A stretch of DNA of 64,000 bases from Saprospiraceae bacterium. Lineage in GTDB: Bacteria > Bacteroidota > Bacteroidia > Chitinophagales > Saprospiraceae. Location: assembly GCA_020850225.1 (NCBI GenBank), contig JADZFD010000026.1, positions 1 through 64,000 on the forward strand, written 5' to 3'. Positions 7,773-17,410 of the stretch are shown piece by piece (the first letter of the stretch is position 1; each line of letters begins with the position of its first letter). Position numbers and translations under genes: made by a program. A model generated the notes under the pieces. The model did not search any database, was not told the origin of the DNA, and saw nothing but the letters and a program-made list of their open reading frames with translations.

Positions 7773-9539
7773 TTATTGATATTTAATGCGTATAATTACT
7801 GACATTCCTTTTCCGGGTTCACTCTCAGTTTGCATAGTGCCATGAATGAAATTTACTCGTGTTTTGATATTATCCATTCCCATACCTTTTTTTTGCATAC
7901 TGACCTGATCAAAACCTACGCCATCGTCTTCATATTGTATGACAAGTTCATTATCTTCTGAGTTCAGCTGTATCAATATTTCATTGGCATGAGCATGTTT
8001 TAAACTGTTGTTGAGTAGTTCCTGTATGATTCTGTATACGGTTAATGCCATCATCTTGTCCATTTTTTCAGGCATAGCATAGTATTGAAAATCTATATCC
8101 GGATAGTTTTCTCCTTTGAATCTGTTGATTAAATCCTTGATGGCAGGTACCAATCCGAGATTCTGAAGTGAACTCGGTTGCAGGTTTCTGGAGATGGTCC
8201 TTACTTCCGATACGGCAGTATCCAGCAAAGTATGAGCCTGTGTGTAGACCCTTTGATTACTGAGTTGCTGATTGACAGAACCTAGATAATCAAATTGTAA
8301 TTTTATGGCACTGAGTAATCCTCCGAGACTATCATGCAGATCTTTGGCAATCCGTTCTCTTTCGATCTCCTGACCTTCTATCATGGAGCGCATGGAATTA
8401 ATCTTCATATTATCCTCTAATTCCCTGATTTTCTGATGATTGATTTCTTCTTTTTGCTCGTTGATGATCTTGGCAGTCGATATCTGCTGATTATAGAATT
8501 TAACAATAAAATAAACGGACAATAATACTATAAATAGTCCAAAAGCCAGAATATACAGCGAACGACGCTGCATGATATTTTTATTTACCTCATATTCTTT
8601 CTCAATTTTAAGCAACTCGATACTTGTTTGTTTCTCTTTGGTACCATATTTCAGTGCCAGATTATTGAAAGACTCAATTCTGTTTTTGTTAACAATGCTG
8701 TCATTGAGCTGAATGTATTTATATAAATAGTTGTATGCTTCCTGAGGATGTTTGTTGTTGAAATATACTTCAGCGAGCTCTTTATACATTTTCTTTCTCA
8801 ATTCACTGAATGACTGAAAGGGTAATATCAGCAAACTTTTGGAAATATATTTCTCTGCCTTGTAGTAATCACCTTTCTTTTTATTGATGTATCCGATATA
8901 GAATAAACTCTGTGCTACATATTCCTGATTGCGGATTATAGTACTCAGATCGAAGGCCTTAAAAGCCATCACCAATGCACTGTCACTTTCATAAACAGAT
9001 TCATAGGCATCGATTTTTGAAAATAAAATCTTTAGTCCAAGCAGGGTATCCTTCTGTATATAATTAGTATTGCCGGCTTTATTCAGATAATTTAAAGCAA
9101 GATGAAATTCTCCGGATTTAAAGTAGGTCAGATTCAGGTCGTACCAGACTTGTGTAAGTTCTTTAATATGCTTGTCATCCGAATACGCTTCTTCAAGATT
9201 GAGTAAAATTTGGAGTGCATCCCTGTACAAGCCAGCGTCGCGGTATCTGTTGGCTATGGCATGATTGGCTCTCAGGATACCATCATTGTCTTTTAAAGCC
9301 TTAAAATGCGTAATCGCATAATTGTAATATTTCAGTGACTTGTCATATTCTGCAAAATAATCTCCTTCGTAATCACCAAGCAAAATGTATACTTCAGCAA
9401 GTGTCTCATTGTCATTATTACTCCTTGCCAGTTCAAGGATATTGTTAAGCTCCTGGTATGTATATTTTTTATGTCTGTCAAACTCTCCGAAGACAATACA
9501 GTATATTAGTAAACAACATATAGTAAGTATTTTTTTCAA
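7773..9539 (-). CDS. TPR sensor histidine kinase (NarX/HisKA_3 type)
   Basis: 588 aa. N-terminal signal (MKKILTICCLLIYCIVFGEF), then an extracytoplasmic block of tetratricopeptide-like repeats to about residue 310, one membrane segment (YILAFGLFIVLLSVYFIVKF), a short coiled coil, then HisKA_3 with the phospho-acceptor in ERIAKDLHDSLGG (His near residue 400) and an HATPase_c domain (ELLNNSLKHAHA; EDDGVGFD; KGMGMDNIKTR). Kinases of this type pair with LuxR/NarL response regulators, and one lies 880 bases away on the opposite strand (10422-11081). A PLP enzyme gene follows with 3 bases spacing. The signal sensed is not evident. Confidence 0.92.
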   Translation of the reverse strand: MKKILTICCLLIYCIVFGEFDRHKKYTYQELNNILELARSNNDNETLAEVYILLGDYEGDYFAEYDKSLKYYNYAITHFKALKDNDGILRANHAIANRYRDAGLYRDALQILLNLEEAYSDDKHIKELTQVWYDLNLTYFKSGEFHLALNYLNKAGNTNYIQKDTLLGLKILFSKIDAYESVYESDSALVMAFKAFDLSTIIRNQEYVAQSLFYIGYINKKKGDYYKAEKYISKSLLILPFQSFSELRKKMYKELAEVYFNNKHPQEAYNYLYKYIQLNDSIVNKNRIESFNNLALKYGTKEKQTSIELLKIEKEYEVNKNIMQRRSLYILAFGLFIVLLSVYFIVKFYNQQISTAKIINEQKEEINHQKIRELEDNMKINSMRSMIEGQEIERERIAKDLHDSLGGLLSAIKLQFDYLGSVNQQLSNQRVYTQAHTLLDTAVSEVRTISRNLQPSSLQNLGLVPAIKDLINRFKGENYPDIDFQYYAMPEKMDKMMALTVYRIIQELLNNSLKHAHANEILIQLNSEDNELVIQYEDDGVGFDQVSMQKKGMGMDNIKTRVNFIHGTMQTESEPGKGMSVIIRIKYQ

Positions 9540-9689
9540 AACAATCTGTCAGCTAATTTTTTTTGTATTTGGCAAAATTAGAATATTCTGTATTAAAATT
9601 TGCATAATCCATAAAAGCAGTATTGTATTTTTTAATTTATAATATTTGATAAATAACATAACTAATTAAATATGAATGAGTATCAAAAT

Positions 9690-9716
9690 AAAAAAGCTCC
9701 CAACTTTTTGAGAGCC
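9690..9716 (-). terminator. Rho-independent terminator, minus strand
   Basis: On the minus strand GCTCTC pairs with GGGAGC (one G-U pair) around the loop AAAAAGTT, followed directly by six T. On the plus strand the stem has a mismatch, so it acts best on leftward transcription. It probably ends the transcript of the small gene at 9962-10231. Confidence 0.65.
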
Positions 9717-9840
9717 TTTTTATGCAACAGTCAAATCCCAATGAGTATTTACATCTTTAATACACATTAATTTATATATATAATAGTATGTATTGTCAAT
9801 CGTTATATATCAGGTTTTGCATCATCGAGTCAATAATTGA

Positions 9841-9919
9841 GTTGGGTTAGCAGAGGCGTTATTCTTGATTTAACCAGACATTCCTATACTTTTTTAACCC
9901 CTTGTTATTCTAACCCAAC
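9841..9919. repeat. 10-bp inverted repeat GTTGGGTTAG ... CTAACCCAAC
   Basis: Perfect 10-base arms at 9841-9850 and 9910-9919, 59 bases apart, inside the 421-base gap between the kinase start and the small minus-strand gene. The rest of this gap holds only the terminator at 9690 and A/T-rich sequence. It lies in the 3' untranslated part of the small gene's presumed transcript. It may form a large RNA stem or be chance. Confidence 0.4.
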
Positions 9920-9961
9920 CCACTTATTGCTCATTCCGTAAACCTAAAAGAGAAAATTTTA

Positions 9962-10231
9962 TCAAGGCTGTTCTTTAACCGCCTGAGTTGAAATATGCAA
10001 AACTAATTTCTTCCTTAAATCATAATGTTGTGTCTCACAATCTGTTATGATATTGTCACCTTCCGGTGTAATCATAATCTTATCCTTTTTCAATGACTTT
10101 TCATTGATGAAGAGTAGATTTTGGACTTCAGTTCTTTTATTATTTAATGTGGAGTACTTGTCTCCAAAAAAACAAACAACAACCAAGACAACTGTAAGAA
10201 ACAATCTGAAATCCAAAATCTTTGTCTTCAT
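9962..10231 (-). CDS. Small hypothetical membrane-anchored or exported protein
   Basis: 89 aa, with an N-terminal hydrophobic segment (FLTVVLVVVCFFG) after a basic start (MKTKILDFR), then a polar tail with no known motif. Support for a real gene: a near-consensus -7 element (ATCTTTG) about 55-60 bases upstream on the minus strand and a terminator at 9690-9716 on the same strand. It sits between a histidine kinase and its probable regulator, so it might belong to that signalling unit, but nothing in the sequence shows this. The overlapping plus-strand ORF is treated as a shadow. Confidence 0.45.
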   Translation of the reverse strand: MKTKILDFRLFLTVVLVVVCFFGDKYSTLNNKRTEVQNLLFINEKSLKKDKIMITPEGDNIITDCETQHYDLRKKLVLHISTQAVKEQP

Positions 10232-10421
10232 CCGGAACTCTTTTGTGGAAACTCAATCTTAATTATTTTATCAACTTTTGATAGTACAAAGATCGTATGT
10301 CTGACTTTAGTGGGCATCAATGGAAACACGGAAATTAATTTTTCAGGGTTTACCCGAGTTTTTGTAGGTAAATTCTGTGTAATTTTGTCATTGGAATTGC
10401 TTCATTATCAATCATTATAAT

Positions 10422-11081
10422 ATGACAACAGAAATAAATATATTAATAGCAGATGATCACACCATGTTTGTAGATGGAATGGATTCAATCCTGAGCGGTG
10501 AAGCAGATTTTGTTGTCGTAGGTAGAAGCTATGATGGCCCGTCTGTACTGGATTTTCTCAGAAATCACAAAGTCGACCTCGTTTTACTGGATGTCAATCT
10601 TCCGGGTATGAATGGTATAGAAGTATGTAAGGAGATTACGTCACAGTATCCCGATGTCAAAGTGCTGGCTATTTCCATGTTTAATGAGGAAAGTTTTGTT
10701 TCCGAAATTCTTAATAATGGTGCCAAAGGCTATATCCTGAAGAATACAGGCAGAGAAGAATTGCTAAAAGCTATCAGAACTGTTGCAGGAGGCAACTCAT
10801 ATTTTTCGGATGAAGTCACCGAAATAATAATGAAGGGACTGATGAATAAACGCAAATCTTCAGCGCGAACCGGATCATTCATACCCAGGCTGTCAAGAAG
10901 AGAGAAGGAAGTTCTTAAACTTATAACCCGGGAATTTACAACACAGGAGATCGCTGATAACCTTTTTATAAGCCTGAAAACCGTGGAATCACACAGAGCC
11001 AGCCTGCTTTCTAAATTGAATGCCCGAAACAGTGCCGGATTAGTCAGGATTGCTATGGAAAATCACTTGCTGGATGATTGA
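10422..11081 (+). CDS. NarL/LuxR-type response regulator
   Basis: 219 aa. Receiver domain with acidic pair (LIADDH), phospho-acceptor D57 in LVLLDVNLPGMNG and the conserved lysine in GAKGYILKN. C-terminal LuxR helix-turn-helix: LSRREKEVLKLITREFTTQEIADNLFISLKTVESH. Most likely partner of the TPR histidine kinase at 7773-9539, since both belong to the same two-component subfamily and lie close on opposite strands. A GGGTTTACCC palindrome (10346-10355) and a TAATTTTG -7 element (10380-10387) precede it; the palindrome could be an autoregulatory site (inference). Confidence 0.93.
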   Translation: MTTEINILIADDHTMFVDGMDSILSGEADFVVVGRSYDGPSVLDFLRNHKVDLVLLDVNLPGMNGIEVCKEITSQYPDVKVLAISMFNEESFVSEILNNGAKGYILKNTGREELLKAIRTVAGGNSYFSDEVTEIIMKGLMNKRKSSARTGSFIPRLSRREKEVLKLITREFTTQEIADNLFISLKTVESHRASLLSKLNARNSAGLVRIAMENHLLDD

Positions 11082-11223
11082 TTTGCTAATCTGAAAATAC
11101 AATATGTAAAATCTATACATTGAAGAAAATTCAACACTCTTTCATGTACAGGAAGTTTACATATACTTAACGATTTCAGATCAGTTGTACTAAAGATATA
11201 ATGTGAATTCCGTATATCCTAAC

Positions 11224-11751
11224 TTAGTCTTCATTCAGAATTTTTGCTTTCTCAGAATCAAATTCTTTCTGTGTGATGATGTTTTCATCCAGCAACTGTT
11301 TTAATTCTCTGAGTCTTTCTGTTTTGGATTTTACTTGATTATGTACTGACTTCTTATTTATAGCAGGGTTGTCAGGAATTGTGTTTTCATTTAAAGCAGT
11401 AGCAGCAACCAATTCAAAATTATGTGTGTCCTTATATTTCATAGTCCATAAAAATGGAATCAATAAGAAAATGCCACCTATTATGGCTCCAACATCTGCT
11501 TCTTCATCTCTTGAAAATGATGAATTTAATGGTGCATAACCTTCTTTTTCAAGTTTGACAGTAGTTGTACTTCCAACTATTTTGGTATCTCTGTGCCTGT
11601 ATGGCGTTGTACCGACATGTTCACCGTTAAGATATAATTTTGCTCCACTTGGATCAGACAGAATCAATGTAGAACTCGAACAACTTGTAAAAAAGACTGC
11701 AACAGCCATTAAAAGTGCCATTGATTTTTTGACAGTATGATTGTTTCTCAT
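11224..11751 (-). CDS. PEGA- and SHOCT-domain lipoprotein
   Basis: The ATG at 11751 (not the track start at 11814) gives a lipoprotein signal MRNNHTVKKSMALLMAVAVF ending in lipobox FTSC. A PEGA domain follows: LSDPSGAKLYLNGEHVGTTP with TVKLEKEGYAP; PEGA domains are small surface-layer-like modules of the envelope. A hydrophobic stretch (GAIIGGIFLLIPFLW) is next, and the C-terminus is a SHOCT-type helix pair (RLRELKQLLDENIITQKEFDSEKAKIL). Proteins of this layout are common in Bacteroidota and functionally uncharacterised. It stands alone between convergent neighbours. Confidence 0.8.
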   Translation of the reverse strand: MRNNHTVKKSMALLMAVAVFFTSCSSSTLILSDPSGAKLYLNGEHVGTTPYRHRDTKIVGSTTTVKLEKEGYAPLNSSFSRDEEADVGAIIGGIFLLIPFLWTMKYKDTHNFELVAATALNENTIPDNPAINKKSVHNQVKSKTERLRELKQLLDENIITQKEFDSEKAKILNED

Positions 11752-11933
11752 GATAAGTATAGTATATAGGTGATTTTGTATTGTAATGTTTCGTCGTTTT
11801 TTCTGATGAGCCACTTGATTGATTTTAGAAAATCTTGAATTTTAATTTAATAGTCAGCATCTGTATATGCTCTGTTAAAGGTAGTTCCTTTTAATGAATT
11901 ACCTTGTTTTTTGAATAGTTTAAAATAAATAAT

Positions 11934-12956
11934 TTATTTAAAATAGGAATCTGACTTGAAAATCACGCCATCATCCTTGTTTGATTTTACTGCATAATTG
12001 AATCCAGGTTGTATGGCATATGCACCATATTCTCCCTGTTTGTTTAATGCTAGAAATCCTACCTGAAACAAACGTGCTTTTTCCGGATTGATTAGTACGA
12101 TGCGTTCAACAGCAATTCTGCACGCCTCTTCGGGGGATTTACCCAAGCGCATCATCTCTACGACCGTATGCGTACCACAGATTCGGATGACCTCCTCACC
12201 CTGACCGGAAGAAGTGGCAGCTCCAATTGCATTATCTACATACAATCCGGCACCTATGATAGGTGAATCGCCAACTCTGCCATGCATCTTAAAGCCCATA
12301 CCACTGGTAGTACACGCACCTGATAAATCCCCGTTTTGATCCATAGCAACTATACCCATTGTATCGTGATTGTATGATCCATCCTGTAGCCTGGCAGGCA
12401 CTTTGGATTTGGATGATTGTGTTTGTTCGATATTGACAGTTGGTTTGTACTGAGACGTTTTCAACCAGTTTTTATATTCCTTTTGCGCCTGTTTTGACAG
12501 TCTTTTTCCTTCAATTTTAAAACCTTGAGACAATGCAAATTTTTTTGCTCCATCACCAACCAGCATAACATGTGGTGTTGTTTCCATTATTTTTCTTGCT
12601 ACGCTTATAGGATTACGGATGTTTTGCAAGAATGCGACACTGCCGCAATTATATTTATCATCCATGATGCAGGCATCTAAAGTTACAAATCCATCTCTGT
12701 CGGGATTGCCGCCTAATCCCACACAACAATTTATAGTATTTTCAATAAAATTAGCTCCTTTCTCTACAGCATCTATAGCTTTTCCACCATCACTCAGTAC
12801 AGTCCATGCTGCTTCATTAACTTCTACACCTGAGTCCCAGGTAGCAATCGTAATCGGTTTTGTAGCACTTTTGTCCTTAAATTCTAAGATTTTCCAAACT
12901 GGAATGACGGGTACAAGCATGGCCAATTGTTGGATAAAGGTTCTTCTTTTGCTCAT
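11934..12956 (-). CDS. Glycosylasparaginase / isoaspartyl peptidase family Ntn-hydrolase
   Basis: 340 aa, close to the usual length of N4-(beta-N-acetylglucosaminyl)-L-asparaginases, which release the sugar amine from glycosylated asparagine. The autoprocessing site is visible as HDTMGIVAMD, where the Thr would become the N-terminal nucleophile. Other family blocks are VGLGGNPDRDGFVTLDACIMD, GRVGDSPIIGAGLYVDN and GAATSSGQGEEVIR. The N-terminus (MSKRRTFIQQLAMLVPVIPVW) looks like an export signal with a twin-arginine-like start, so the enzyme is probably periplasmic. It is monocistronic. An isoaspartyl or other asparaginase activity cannot be excluded. Confidence 0.9.
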   Translation of the reverse strand: MSKRRTFIQQLAMLVPVIPVWKILEFKDKSATKPITIATWDSGVEVNEAAWTVLSDGGKAIDAVEKGANFIENTINCCVGLGGNPDRDGFVTLDACIMDDKYNCGSVAFLQNIRNPISVARKIMETTPHVMLVGDGAKKFALSQGFKIEGKRLSKQAQKEYKNWLKTSQYKPTVNIEQTQSSKSKVPARLQDGSYNHDTMGIVAMDQNGDLSGACTTSGMGFKMHGRVGDSPIIGAGLYVDNAIGAATSSGQGEEVIRICGTHTVVEMMRLGKSPEEACRIAVERIVLINPEKARLFQVGFLALNKQGEYGAYAIQPGFNYAVKSNKDDGVIFKSDSYFK

Positions 12957-13186
12957 AATATAACATTTAAATACTTGTAAAATTAATTAATAATCGTATG
13001 TTTATTGTAAAATCTAAACAAAAAATATTTTTATTAATTTGGATACTGAATTGAGGATATTCTTATGGATGTAATATTTTGCAATGTCCTTGTAATATAT
13101 GTATTATGAACTACTTATTTTGTATACAGTAAATAACAATTGTAATTTAATGAGAAGTATTCTGGGGAAAATTATGTTTTCAGATG

Positions 13187-13194
13187 TATCTTTG
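13187..13194 (+). promoter_or_regulatory. -7 promoter element TATCTTTG for ffh
   Basis: Exact match to the Bacteroidota TAnnTTTG -7 motif, 17 bases before the ffh ATG. No clear -33 TTTG at the usual distance. Confidence 0.7.
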
Positions 13195-13210
13195 CGAAAA
13201 AATATAAAGC

Positions 13211-14551
13211 ATGTTTGAAAATCTAAGTGAAAAACTGGAATCAGCATTAAAAACGCTGAAAGGAGACAGTAAATTAACGGAGCTCAATATAGCCAATTCC
13301 ATTAAAGAAATCAGAAGGGCTTTGGTAGCTGCTGACGTTAACTATAAGATTGCCAAAGAATTTACAGATAAAATCAAGGATAAGGCGTTAGGTACTGAGA
13401 ATGTATTGAATGCAGTAAAACCAGGAGAATTAATGGTTAAAATCGTTCAGGATGAAATGACTGAATTGATGGGCGGCCAGGCTTCAGGTATCAATATCAA
13501 AGGTAATCCGGGTGTTGTTCTTGTATCGGGTCTTCAGGGTTCAGGTAAAACCACTTTTTCTGGTAAGCTCGCCAAATTTCTAAAGGACAAGAAAGCAAAA
13601 AAACCATTATTGGTGGCATGTGATGTTTACAGACCTGCAGCGATTGATCAGTTAACTGTACTTGCTGAACAGATAGGTGTGCCTATCTATAAAGAGACTG
13701 AAAACAAAAATCCTGTCGAAATATCTAAAAATGCTGTCAATTTCGCTAAAACCAACCACCATGATGTAGTCATCATCGATACAGCCGGACGATTGTCTGT
13801 TGATGAACAGATGATGAAGGAGATTGAAGATATTAAAAATTCGATCCAGCCTACAGAGACATTGTTTGTAGTTGATTCCATGACCGGGCAGGATGCAGTG
13901 AATACTGCCGCTGTCTTTAATGAACGATTGAATTTTGATGGAGTTGTACTAACAAAGCTCGATGGTGATACGAGAGGTGGTGCCGCACTGTCAATAAAAT
14001 ACGCTGTTGGAAAGCCGATAAAGTTCGTCAGTTCAGGTGAAAAACTAGAAACACTCGATGTTTTTTATCCCGACAGGATGGCGCAAAGAATTTTGGGAAT
14101 GGGAGATATCGTGTCTTTTGTAGAAAGGGCACAGGAACAATTTGACGAAAAAGAAGCAGAAAGACTTGAAAAGAAAATCAAAAAGAACAAATTTGATTTC
14201 AATGACTTTTTAGGTCAGCTCAATCAGATTAAGAGGATGGGTGATATTAAGTCACTTATGAACATGATACCAGGTATGTCCAAGCTTACGAAAGACATCA
14301 ATATAGATGACAAGGCTTTTGTGAAAGTGGAAGCAATCATACATTCGATGACAAAAGCTGAACGCGGAAATCCTGACATCCTGAATATGTCCAGAAAGAA
14401 AAGGATAGCTTCCGGAAGCGGACATAATATCCATGAAATCAATATGTTTATCAAGCAATTTGATCAGATGCGCAGTATGATGCAGATGATGAGCAAAGGT
14501 AAAGGAATGGATAAATTCATGCAGGGAATGCCTAATAAACCACGCAGATAG
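13211..14551 (+). CDS. ffh: Signal recognition particle protein Ffh
   Basis: 446 aa GTPase that, with SRP RNA, delivers nascent membrane proteins to FtsY at the inner membrane. N domain at the start (MFENLSEKLESALKTLKG), G domain with P-loop GLQGSGKTT, DTAGR and TKLDGD motifs, then a methionine-rich M domain (MNMIPGMSKL; MRSMMQMMSKGKGMDKFMQGM) that holds the RNA- and signal-peptide-binding surface. Length and motif order are standard. Preceded by a good TATCTTTG promoter element. No SRP RNA gene was recognised in the window. Confidence 0.98.
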   Translation: MFENLSEKLESALKTLKGDSKLTELNIANSIKEIRRALVAADVNYKIAKEFTDKIKDKALGTENVLNAVKPGELMVKIVQDEMTELMGGQASGINIKGNPGVVLVSGLQGSGKTTFSGKLAKFLKDKKAKKPLLVACDVYRPAAIDQLTVLAEQIGVPIYKETENKNPVEISKNAVNFAKTNHHDVVIIDTAGRLSVDEQMMKEIEDIKNSIQPTETLFVVDSMTGQDAVNTAAVFNERLNFDGVVLTKLDGDTRGGAALSIKYAVGKPIKFVSSGEKLETLDVFYPDRMAQRILGMGDIVSFVERAQEQFDEKEAERLEKKIKKNKFDFNDFLGQLNQIKRMGDIKSLMNMIPGMSKLTKDINIDDKAFVKVEAIIHSMTKAERGNPDILNMSRKKRIASGSGHNIHEINMFIKQFDQMRSMMQMMSKGKGMDKFMQGMPNKPRR

Positions 14552-14669
14552 TCAAATGTGGTAAATATGTGTGATTATTTATAAAAAAATAATTATATAT
14601 ACTATTGATGTTTTAATAAATTGTTAATTTTAGGCCTAATTTTTAACAACCACCTTAATTAATTTTTTT

Positions 14670-17342
14670 ATGAAACAATTTTTACTCTCGGTAGCAGTAT
14701 TTTTATTCGCATTCAATTCTGCTCAAAGTCAATTGTCTAGTGGTAGCCCTGCACCCGCTTTTACGGTTACTGATTTAGATGGTAACACACATGACTTATA
14801 CAGTTATCTGAATAGTGGTGTAAGTGTTATTATCGATGTATCCGCTACCTGGTGTGGCCCGTGCTGGAGTTATCACAATAGCGGAACCCTGGAAAATATT
14901 TACAATTCATACGGTCCCGGAGGTACGGGTGAATGTATGGTTATATTTATGGAAGGAGATGCAAATACGAATTTAGCCTGCCTTTATGGCCCTTCCGGTT
15001 GTGTAGGAGGTACACAGGGCAACTGGGTTGCAGGTACTCCTTATCCGATAGTTCATGAGGAAGGACCTTCTGTAAGGGCATCTTATCAGGTGAACGCTTA
15101 TCCTACTATTTTTATGATATCAGCAGCCAATAAAAAATCCTATACCAATGGTGGTGGAGGACCTTCTCAAACATATATTGAAAGATATCTGCTTCAATCT
15201 TTCAGAATGACAGCAACGCCTAATGTTACGGATGCAACCTGTGGTGGTGACGGAGCAATAGAACTGGATGTACAGTATGGTTATGGAACACTTACATACG
15301 CTTGGAGTAATGGAGCTACATCCAAAAACCTGGCTAATGTATTGCCTGGAGTATATACTTGTACTATTACAGATGCTAATGGTCACGATATTGTTACAGA
15401 TCCGATAACTGTTGGTGGAATCGTTACACCATTGGAAGCAATACCAACATCCACTACAGATCCAAGTTGCTTTGGCGGAACTAATGGCTCGGCTACTTTT
15501 TCAGCTTTTGGCGGCAATCCCGATTATACATATCTTTGGGATGATGGACAAACAGGACCAACAAAAAACAATTGTGGTGCTGGAGAGCATCACCTTCTTG
15601 TTACAGATGCTTTGGGATGTACTTTTGAAAATTTTGTAGTATTAAGTGAGCCTGATCAGGTAGAAGTAGCTGTTTCAGCACCTCCTGTTCCTTGCGGAGT
15701 TACAAAAGGAACGATAACATTGGCAGCATCAGGTGGTACTCCGCCTTTTACATATAATTTAGGTGCTGGTCCGCAGTCATCCGGTATCTTTACAGATAAA
15801 GAACCGGGTACCTACAATTATACTGTTTTGGATAATAAGAACTGTACTGTATCGGATCAGGTAACATTAACGGCGATTCAGGGACCTCTGGCAACCGCTC
15901 AGGCACTGGATAGTCTGACATGTACAAAATCAGAAGTGGAAGTTTCAGGTGTCGGTTCTTCAACGGGTAGTGATGTGACTTATAACTGGAAAACATCAGA
16001 TGGCGTAATCGTTTCCGGTCAGGATAGTATCGTAGCTACTGTTAGTGCAGGTGGTATTTATATTCTTGAAGTTACAAATACAGGCAATGGATGTGTTTCT
16101 ACGGATACTGTTCAGGTAAAGCAATCCACTGATGTACCACAATTAAGTATTGCTGTTCCGGGTGAAATAACATGTCTTGTTTCCTCTGTTCAGTTGACTG
16201 GACAACTCAATGGTGATCCTGCAGATTTTACAATTTTGTGGTCAACTACTGATGGTAATATTGTATCAGGAGGCAATACACTGAATCCTGTTGTAAATGA
16301 AGCAGGGACATATCAGGTGAATGTTGTATCCAATCTTAATGGCTGTGAAGTCAATAAGAGTACACTTGTTGTAGAAAATATCAATATTCCTACTGCCGAT
16401 TATACATACACTTTTGATCAGGGTACATTTACAGGACATCCTCAAACACAATCAGATAACAATACTTTTTCATGGGATTTCGGAAATGGATCAACAAGCA
16501 GTGAAAAAGAACCGACTGTCACTTTAGGTGAAGGAACATTTAATGTTTGTCTTACAGTTTCCAATGAATGTGATACTGTTTCACATTGTACTTTAGTTTC
16601 CAACCTTGCGGTTTTATCTGTAAGTACTACTACAGTTAATATTGCCTGTAACGGACAAACCAATGGTAGTATTTCATTGGGCGTTACCGGTGGAGCACAA
16701 CCTTATACTTATAACTGGACAGGACCTAATGGTTTCGCTTCATCCGAGTCTTCACTTACTAATTTAAGCGCTGGTATTTATTATGTGACTGTAACGGATG
16801 CTAATAATAGTTCCGTAACTGCAACATCAGAGATTACAGAGCCTAAAGCTATAGTAACTAATTCTGTCAATATTATCAATGACAACAACGGCAAAGGTGA
16901 AGGTTCAATAACTCTGGATATCAGTGGTGGAACTGGTTCTTTATCTTACTTATGGTCAAACGGAGCCACTACTTCGTCTATCTCTAAATTGAATGCAGGA
17001 AGTTATACCTGTACAGTCACAGATGCCAACGGATGCCAAAAGGTAGTTGGACCGCTGGTAGTTGAAAATACAACGTCTACAGATGAGGCACGTTATGTAT
17101 CATTGTTGAATATTTTCCCGAATCCTGCATCCAATGCAATAAACATCGATGTTGAATTTATCAATAGTGAAAATGTAATACTTGAATTAAACAACAGTCT
17201 GGGACATGTTAATTTTATCAGAAATTATGCAGGTAACATCAATACTACTTTGGATATCTCTGAGTTGCCTTCCGGAGTTTACTACATGGCATTAACAGGG
17301 AAAGAATTTAAGATTACAAAAAGAGTTATCGTAATCAGATAA
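14670..17342 (+). CDS. Secreted thioredoxin-fold protein with SprB/PKD repeats and T9SS sorting tail
   Basis: 890 aa. Signal peptide (MKQFLLSVAVFLFAFNSAQS), then a TlpA/thioredoxin-like domain with the redox motif CGPC at residues 62-65. Then a series of SprB-type repeats (e.g. GYGTLTYAWSNGATSKNLANV, GVYTCTITDANG), Ig/PKD-like modules (FSWDFGNGSTSSEKEPTVTL), further SprB-like repeats, and a C-terminal type A T9SS sorting domain (NIFPNPASNAINID ... LPSGVYYMALTGKEFKITKRVIVIR). It should be exported through the Sec system and then T9SS to the cell surface. The redox domain suggests thiol-disulfide activity outside the cell (inference). Monocistronic, with a strong terminator downstream. Confidence 0.9.
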   Translation: MKQFLLSVAVFLFAFNSAQSQLSSGSPAPAFTVTDLDGNTHDLYSYLNSGVSVIIDVSATWCGPCWSYHNSGTLENIYNSYGPGGTGECMVIFMEGDANTNLACLYGPSGCVGGTQGNWVAGTPYPIVHEEGPSVRASYQVNAYPTIFMISAANKKSYTNGGGGPSQTYIERYLLQSFRMTATPNVTDATCGGDGAIELDVQYGYGTLTYAWSNGATSKNLANVLPGVYTCTITDANGHDIVTDPITVGGIVTPLEAIPTSTTDPSCFGGTNGSATFSAFGGNPDYTYLWDDGQTGPTKNNCGAGEHHLLVTDALGCTFENFVVLSEPDQVEVAVSAPPVPCGVTKGTITLAASGGTPPFTYNLGAGPQSSGIFTDKEPGTYNYTVLDNKNCTVSDQVTLTAIQGPLATAQALDSLTCTKSEVEVSGVGSSTGSDVTYNWKTSDGVIVSGQDSIVATVSAGGIYILEVTNTGNGCVSTDTVQVKQSTDVPQLSIAVPGEITCLVSSVQLTGQLNGDPADFTILWSTTDGNIVSGGNTLNPVVNEAGTYQVNVVSNLNGCEVNKSTLVVENINIPTADYTYTFDQGTFTGHPQTQSDNNTFSWDFGNGSTSSEKEPTVTLGEGTFNVCLTVSNECDTVSHCTLVSNLAVLSVSTTTVNIACNGQTNGSISLGVTGGAQPYTYNWTGPNGFASSESSLTNLSAGIYYVTVTDANNSSVTATSEITEPKAIVTNSVNIINDNNGKGEGSITLDISGGTGSLSYLWSNGATTSSISKLNAGSYTCTVTDANGCQKVVGPLVVENTTSTDEARYVSLLNIFPNPASNAINIDVEFINSENVILELNNSLGHVNFIRNYAGNINTTLDISELPSGVYYMALTGKEFKITKRVIVIR

Positions 17343-17378
17343 TATCTTTCTAAGTAAATTATTTAAATGATTTATATA

Positions 17379-17410
17379 AGGGGATGCAGCAATGCTTCCC
17401 CTTTTTTTTA
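17379..17410 (+). terminator. Rho-independent terminator
   Basis: AAGGGGATGC pairs with GCTTCCCCTT (one T-T mismatch) around the loop AGCAAT, followed by a run of T. It ends the T9SS protein transcript. Its last bases are shared with the next promoter element. Confidence 0.85.

Noticed and set aside
6856-10231. Plant-hormone (ACC) metabolism by the PLP enzyme near the TPR kinase
   Set aside because: Sequence cannot separate ACC deaminase from D-cysteine desulfhydrase, and there is no supporting context.
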